Assembly (NCBI GenBank): GCA_018623875.1
Contig: JAAZUZ010000052.1
Span: 1-10,168, forward strand
Source of the DNA: Synechococcus sp. HW_metabat.21
Lineage (GTDB): Bacteria > Cyanobacteriota > Cyanobacteriia > PCC-6307 > Cyanobiaceae
Length of the DNA stretch: 10,168 nt
Reading direction: 5' to 3'
A model generated the notes under the pieces. The model was not told the DNA's origin. It ran no database searches and saw only the letters and a list, made by a program, of their open reading frames with translations. The stretch's first letter is position 1. Each line of letters begins with the position of its first letter. Made by a program: the position numbers and the translations under genes. Positions 6,174-10,168 of this stretch are shown here, piece after piece.

Positions 6174-8303
6174 GTGGGGACCTGTCATGCCCTCGCCGTG
6201 ACTCGCCTGAGCACCGTGCACCAGCTCTGGCAACGGCTCCAGCGGCTCTGGAAACAACTGCTGCGGCTCGAGATGCCGCGTCAGGTGCTCACCCCTTGGA
6301 AGCGCGGCGCCAGCGCAGGGGTCGTACTGATGGTTCTGGTGGTGGCCCTGATCTCCAGCTGGCCCCTGCTCGTGGAGCCGAGCCTGCGTCCGGGAATTCC
6401 CGCTCCGTTCACGGCCAAGGCACCGAAGGCCGCAACGGTGGTGGACTCCGATGCCCTCGAGCAACGGCGCTCCCAGCTGGGGGTGCGGACCTATGTCCAG
6501 GTCGTCGATGAGCGCCAGAGCCAGGATCTCAAGGCTCGCCTGGATCGCCAACTTGAGGCCATTAGCCGCCTGGCGGCGAGTGATCAAGAGCAGGTCGCAC
6601 CGATCGATATCGCCCCGGCGGAGCGAGCCTGGTTGAAGCGCTCCAGCCGCCGCCAACTGCTGCGCTGGGAAGGTGAACTGCGCCAGGCCCAATCGCGCAT
6701 GTTGCGCCAAGGGGTGGTCGGCAATGTCGCCCGTCAGCAGTTGGTGAAAGCGGCTCGCCATCAACTGGAAGGAATGCCCGAGCCGCAACTGGGCCTCGGT
6801 GCTCGCCTGGTCGCCAATTCACTTCAGGGGCGCACCAACCTGCGCATCGACCCGGCCCTGAGTCAGCGGATGCTGGAGGAGCTCCTCACCCAACAGGGAA
6901 TCCCCACCATCCAGGTGAGCAAGGGGGAACTGATTGCCCGGCAGGGGGAACCGATCAGCAAGCAGGCCTACGCGGTGCTGGATTACTTCGGTTTAGTGAA
7001 CCGCAGGCCCCTGATTGGCGCCTGGGTGCTGCACTTCAGCGAAGCCTTGGCCGCCACCAGCGTGATGGTGCTGCTGATCCGCAACCGCCGGGTCAGCCTG
7101 GAGCCCCGGCAGGCCCTACTCGTCCTCGGCTTGCTGGCCCTGGTCCAAGGGCTGAAACTTTGGCTGGGCGCCGCCGCCAGCCCCCTGGCCCTTTTGGTTC
7201 CGCCCACATTGCTGCTCGCCCAAGGGCTGGGCACCACCGCTGGCCTGGCCTGGCTGGCGATCGCGAGCCTGCTCTGGCCGCTGCCCCTCTCACCCTTCTT
7301 TGACCAGCGGATCCTGGTCGCCGCGGCCGTGGCCGCGATCACGGCCGTCCTGGCGGATCGCCAACGCAACCGCGCTCAACTGCTGCAACTGGCCCTGCTC
7401 GTTCCCCTGGGGGCCCTCCTGGCGGAATGGCTCCTGCTGCAACTGGAGCTCTTCCGTGGTGTGCGCGATGGGGGCCTGCCGATTGGAGCGGACCTCACCG
7501 GTGAAGCCCTCGTGCTGGGGGGACTGCTCCTGGGGGTCCTGCTGATCGGTCCCATGGTGGAGAGCTTCTTTGGTCTGCTCACCCGCAGCCGCCTGATGGA
7601 GTTGGCTGATCTCGAGCGGCCCCTGCTGCGTCGCCTCTCCTGCGAAGCGCCGGGCACCTTCGAGCACACCCTGATGATCTGCGGCCTGGCGGAGGAGGGA
7701 GCCCGCTCCATCGGCGCCGATATCGACCTCACCCGCACCGGGGCGCTCTATCACGACGTGGGCAAACTCCATGGCCCTCAGTGGTTCATCGAAAACCAGG
7801 AAGGGGGCGACAACCCCCACGACCAACTGGATGACCCCCAACTCAGTGCCGGGATCCTCCAAGCCCACGTGGATGAGGGTCTCAAGCTCGCCAAGCGCCA
7901 CCGGCTGCCAAAACCGCTAGCGGACTTCATCCCGGAGCACCAGGGCACCTTGAAGATGGGCTACTTCCTGCATGAGGCCCGCCGGCGGGATCCCAACATC
8001 CGCGAAGAGGACTTCCGCTACCGCGGGCCCACCCCCCGCAGCCGCGAGACCGCGGTCCTGATGCTCTCCGACGGATGTGAAGCCGCCCTGCGCTCACTGC
8101 CCCCGGACACCAGTGAGACCCAAGCCCGTGATGTCGTGCGCAGCATCGTGGAAGCCCGTTGGCGCGACGGGCAACTCACGGCCAGTGGCCTGACCCCGGC
8201 AGAGTTGGAATTGTTGGTCCGCGCCTTTGTCCGGGTGTGGCGGCGGATGCGCCATCGCCGCATCCCCTATCCGATTCCCGCCCGCAAGAGTTTCAGCGCC
8301 TGA
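6174..8303 (+). CDS. 7TM-HD family membrane phosphohydrolase, PgpH-type c-di-AMP phosphodiesterase
   Basis: A 709-residue membrane protein with PgpH architecture: an N-terminal anchor at about 48-67, an extracytoplasmic 7TMR-HDED domain at about 68-281, a bundle of about seven helices at 283-468, and a cytoplasmic HD domain at about 480-700. Metal-ligand candidates are His498 (TFEHTL), His527-Asp528 (YHDVGK), His565 (QAHVDEG), His589 (PEHQG) and Asp633 (LSDGCEAA). The segments FIENQ, NPHDQL, EEDFRYRGP and the end EAFVRV-like/RIPYP also match PgpH. Firmicute PgpH cleaves cyclic di-AMP to pApA, so control of c-di-AMP levels, and thereby osmotic and potassium balance, is the inferred role. Gln590 stands where PgpH has a second adjacent His. 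The start is taken as GTG6174, preceded by AGGG at 5-base spacing; GTG6198 is an alternative. The TGA overlaps the next ATG by one base. Confidence 0.92.
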   Translation: MGTCHALAVTRLSTVHQLWQRLQRLWKQLLRLEMPRQVLTPWKRGASAGVVLMVLVVALISSWPLLVEPSLRPGIPAPFTAKAPKAATVVDSDALEQRRSQLGVRTYVQVVDERQSQDLKARLDRQLEAISRLAASDQEQVAPIDIAPAERAWLKRSSRRQLLRWEGELRQAQSRMLRQGVVGNVARQQLVKAARHQLEGMPEPQLGLGARLVANSLQGRTNLRIDPALSQRMLEELLTQQGIPTIQVSKGELIARQGEPISKQAYAVLDYFGLVNRRPLIGAWVLHFSEALAATSVMVLLIRNRRVSLEPRQALLVLGLLALVQGLKLWLGAAASPLALLVPPTLLLAQGLGTTAGLAWLAIASLLWPLPLSPFFDQRILVAAAVAAITAVLADRQRNRAQLLQLALLVPLGALLAEWLLLQLELFRGVRDGGLPIGADLTGEALVLGGLLLGVLLIGPMVESFFGLLTRSRLMELADLERPLLRRLSCEAPGTFEHTLMICGLAEEGARSIGADIDLTRTGALYHDVGKLHGPQWFIENQEGGDNPHDQLDDPQLSAGILQAHVDEGLKLAKRHRLPKPLADFIPEHQGTLKMGYFLHEARRRDPNIREEDFRYRGPTPRSRETAVLMLSDGCEAALRSLPPDTSETQARDVVRSIVEARWRDGQLTASGLTPAELELLVRAFVRVWRRMRHRRIPYPIPARKSFSA
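7257..7264. repeat. HIP1-type octamer GCGATCGC
   Basis: An exact copy of the cyanobacterial highly iterated palindrome, inside the 7TM-HD gene. With one other exact copy in the window it is too sparse to show HIP1 enrichment, but it fits a cyanobacterial genome. Confidence 0.4.
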
Positions 8304-9601
8304 TGTCCTCCAACCGCTGGCAGAACGCCTGGTTCCCGGTGGCGTTTCTGCGGGACCTCGATCGCGATCGCCCTACCCCCTTCACCTTGGTCGGTCAGGA
8401 CCTCGTGCTCTGGTTCGACCGGCAAGCGAGCACCTGGCGAGCCTTTGCCGATGTCTGCCCCCACCGACTCGTTCCGCTCTCTGACGGACGCCTAAACGCA
8501 TCCGGTGAACTGGAGTGTCCTTATCACGGTTGGACCTTTGATGGCTCGGGCCACTGCACGGGCCAGCCCCAGGCGGAAGACGGCAGCAGCATCAGTGGAC
8601 GCAGCCACTGCCGCTCCTTCGCAACGGCCACGGCCCAGGGATTGCTCTTCGTTTTCAGCGGCCCCAGCACAGTCGCGAGCGAGCAGCCGCTGCCGCTGGT
8701 GCCGGTACTCGAGGAGGCGGGCTGGGTCGTGCAGGACACCTTCCGGGACCTGCCGATGGATGCCCTAACCCTGCTGGAGAACGTGTTGGATGCCAGCCAC
8801 GTTCCGTTCACCCATCACGCGACGGTCGGACGCCGGGAAAACGCCGCCCCGGTCAACCTCGCCATGACGGCCTTCGATCGCGATGGCTTCAGCGGCCTCT
8901 GGGAGGAGGGCCCGAGGCGCGGAAAGCTCGGCAGCCAGCACACCCGCTTCCTGGCTCCAGGCCTGATGTGGCATGACCTCACCGCCAAGGGGTTTGCCCG
9001 GATCCTGACGGTCGTCTATGCGGTGCCAACCCGCGCCGGGGAATGCCGCTTGATCGCCCGCTTTCCCTTCCAATTCCGTTCCCCCTGGCCGGGGCGCCTG
9101 CTGCGCCTGCGCCCCCAATGGCTCCAGCACATCGGCAATCACACCGTGCTGGAGGACGACCAATTGTTTCTGCATTGGCAGGAGCGGGTGATCGAGCAGC
9201 GGGGCGGCCGGCATGACGCCCTGCGGCAGTACCACCTGCCCACCCAGGCAGACCTCTACGTCCGAGCGCTCCATGACTGGGTGAATCGCTACGGCGGCGA
9301 GCCGTTCCCGGGCCAATGCCTACCGGCGCGGCAAAACCGGCAGGAGCTCATGGAACGGTTTGAAGCCCACACCCGCCATTGCCGCAGCTGTTCCGGCGCC
9401 GATCAACGGTTGAAACGTCTGCAACCGATCTGCTGGATCCTGGTGGCCATGGCCGGTCTGACTGCGGCCTGGAGTGGTCCGGGGATCTCTGGAGCGCTCG
9501 CGCTGGCAGCGGGCATCGCCCTGGCCCTGGCCGCCTGGCGGATTCGGCGATGGCGCCATCTGCTGCGCGCCGGGACAGGTTTGCCCCCCCGCAACCGCTA
9601 G
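8303..9601 (+). CDS. Rieske [2Fe-2S] oxygenase, pheophorbide a oxygenase/TIC55-like
   Basis: A 432-residue Rieske non-haem iron oxygenase. The Rieske cluster site is CPH at 52-54 and CPYH at 72-75. The mononuclear iron site is in ENVLDASHVPFTHH (159-172), with bridging Asp163, His166 and His171; the third ligand is probably Asp285 or Asp286 in LEDDQ. A C-terminal AHTRHCRSC carries Cys360 and Cys363, the CxxC typical of PAO, TIC55, PTC52 and cell-death-suppressor Lls1 proteins. Two hydrophobic segments at about 375-390 and 394-413 should tether it to a membrane, probably the thylakoid. These enzymes hydroxylate or cleave chlorophyll-derived and related ring substrates using electrons from ferredoxin; the substrate here is unknown. 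The ATG at 8303 shares its A with the upstream stop (TGATG), and the natural N-terminus SSNRWQNAWFPV confirms this start. Its stop shares CTAG with the convergent RluA gene. Confidence 0.92.
   Translation: MSSNRWQNAWFPVAFLRDLDRDRPTPFTLVGQDLVLWFDRQASTWRAFADVCPHRLVPLSDGRLNASGELECPYHGWTFDGSGHCTGQPQAEDGSSISGRSHCRSFATATAQGLLFVFSGPSTVASEQPLPLVPVLEEAGWVVQDTFRDLPMDALTLLENVLDASHVPFTHHATVGRRENAAPVNLAMTAFDRDGFSGLWEEGPRRGKLGSQHTRFLAPGLMWHDLTAKGFARILTVVYAVPTRAGECRLIARFPFQFRSPWPGRLLRLRPQWLQHIGNHTVLEDDQLFLHWQERVIEQRGGRHDALRQYHLPTQADLYVRALHDWVNRYGGEPFPGQCLPARQNRQELMERFEAHTRHCRSCSGADQRLKRLQPICWILVAMAGLTAAWSGPGISGALALAAGIALALAAWRIRRWRHLLRAGTGLPPRNR
8364..8371. repeat. HIP1-type octamer GCGATCGC
   Basis: The second exact copy of the octamer, near the start of the Rieske gene, within a CGATCGCGATCG run. 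Confidence 0.4.
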
Positions 9602-10168
9602 GGCAAAACAAACGGCACGGCGGACTCAAAGGCCATCCAGCGACCATCACTGGGGTGAGTGAACGCCAAGGAGCAGGCGTGCAAATGCAACCGGGCCGCC
9701 GGTGTGTCGCCATAGAGCGGGTCGCCCAAGATCGGATGCCCTAAGGCCTGCAGATGCACCCGCAGCTGATGGGAGCGACCGGACACTGGCTGCAAGCCCA
9801 GTCGACTGCAGCCCGAATGCTGCTCCAACAGCTGCCATCCCGTGCGGCAGGGTTTGCCCGCAGGATCGACGCCGTAGAGCGGCGGCCGATGTTGCCGCTT
9901 GGCAATGGGGTATTCAATCCAGCCCTGCCCCTCGGCGGGGACACCGGACACGTCGGCCACGTAGCGCTTCTCCACCTGCCGATCGGCAAAAGCAACGCTT
10001 AACTGCCGATGGACTGCCGCGGATCGGGCCACGACCATCAGGCCTGAGGTGTCGCGATCGAGGCGATGGACCAGGCGTGCCTCAGGCCACTGGGACTGCA
10101 CGGCCGTGATGAAGGACGCGGACAACCCCGGACCAAGCCCCGGCTGGGAGAGCAAACCACTGGGCTTC
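9598..10168 (-). CDS. RluA-family pseudouridine synthase (5' end cut by window)
   Basis: The frame is open to the right edge, leaving 189 visible residues that begin KPSGLLSQPG, the motif that normally follows a short N-terminal segment in RluA proteins. The enzyme isomerises uridine to pseudouridine in rRNA and/or tRNA. The catalytic motif HRLDRDTSGLM is at visible residues 34-44 with nucleophile Asp37. KRYVADVSG follows, and the C-terminal signature GRSHQLRVH and ALGHPILGDPLYG are intact. No S4 domain is visible in this part. The compact layout and the KPSGLLS/GRSHQLRVH segments resemble E. coli RluA (23S rRNA U746 and tRNA U32), but the target RNA cannot be set from sequence alone. A TTG at 10155 is inside the KPSGLLS motif and is not the start; the real start lies beyond the window. 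It converges on the Rieske gene with a 4-base overlap. Confidence 0.94.
   Translation of the reverse strand, partial: KPSGLLSQPGLGPGLSASFITAVQSQWPEARLVHRLDRDTSGLMVVARSAAVHRQLSVAFADRQVEKRYVADVSGVPAEGQGWIEYPIAKRQHRPPLYGVDPAGKPCRTGWQLLEQHSGCSRLGLQPVSGRSHQLRVHLQALGHPILGDPLYGDTPAARLHLHACSLAFTHPSDGRWMAFESAVPFVLP

Noticed and set aside
5137..6201. 354-residue plus-strand reading frame
   Set aside because: Antisense to folD, which has all its catalytic motifs. No domain is seen in the translation.
6150..6788. Minus-strand frame overlapping the start of the 7TM-HD gene
   Set aside because: Shadow of the extracytoplasmic domain; low-complexity translation without a recognisable fold. A second such frame at 7290-7901 was rejected likewise.
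8159..8302. 48-residue upstream extension of the Rieske protein
   Set aside because: It overlaps the conserved C-terminus of the 7TM-HD protein. The Rieske family start pattern begins at ATG8303.
7257..8371. HIP1 enrichment as proof of a cyanobacterial genome
   Set aside because: Only two exact GCGATCGC copies are present, which is not far from chance for GC-rich DNA. The protein evidence is stronger.
1..10168. Mobile elements, CRISPR, toxin-antitoxin or phage-defence islands
   Set aside because: No transposase, integrase, terminal inverted repeats, regularly spaced repeats or defence domains are visible. The helicase is the only DNA-acting gene and sits in a metabolic operon.

Overview
The window is a GC-rich, tightly packed stretch of chromosome. 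It most likely comes from a unicellular picocyanobacterium of the Synechococcus/Cyanobium group. The clues are a plant-type geranylgeranyl diphosphate synthase, a PAO/TIC55-like Rieske oxygenase with a C-terminal CxxC and membrane tail, a cobalamin-pathway cbiA, a cyanobacterial-looking GAP-family membrane protein, and a folD-crtE-DUF212 arrangement that I associate with this group. The assignment rests on protein resemblance recalled from memory; no search was run. I see no mobile elements, tRNA, rRNA or CRISPR arrays, and no gene-free stretch longer than about 70 bases.

Layout: (1) A plus-strand run from the left edge to 2305 holds the C-terminal end of cbiA, a histidine phosphatase resembling mycobacterial Rv3214 and yeast Shb17, an acylphosphatase with an unusual N-terminal extension, and a six-helix GAP/Sap-family membrane protein. 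(2) A minus-strand run from 6126 down to 2298, in transcription order folD, crtE, a divergent-PAP2 (DUF212) membrane protein and an SF1B RecD/Dda-like helicase. crtE and DUF212 share an ATGA, and the helicase starts at a TTG inside the end of DUF212. (3) A plus-strand pair from 6174 to 9601: a 7TM-HD protein of the PgpH type (c-di-AMP phosphodiesterase) and, overlapping by one base, the Rieske oxygenase. (4) A minus-strand RluA-family pseudouridine synthase whose 5' end runs off the right edge.

Both convergent junctions overlap: genes meet tail to tail over 2298-2305 and over the palindrome CTAG at 9598-9601. No independent terminator fits in either place. The only head-to-head junction is the short folD/7TM-HD spacer near 6127-6173, which probably carries both promoters.

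Functionally, the window mixes cofactor supply (cobamide, folate), isoprenoid precursor synthesis for chlorophyll, carotenoids and quinones, nucleotide second-messenger turnover, and RNA/DNA maintenance. I do not see a clear new multi-gene system. The least explained parts are three coupled pairs: acylphosphatase with GAP membrane protein, crtE with DUF212 (plus helicase), and PgpH-type phosphodiesterase with Rieske oxygenase.
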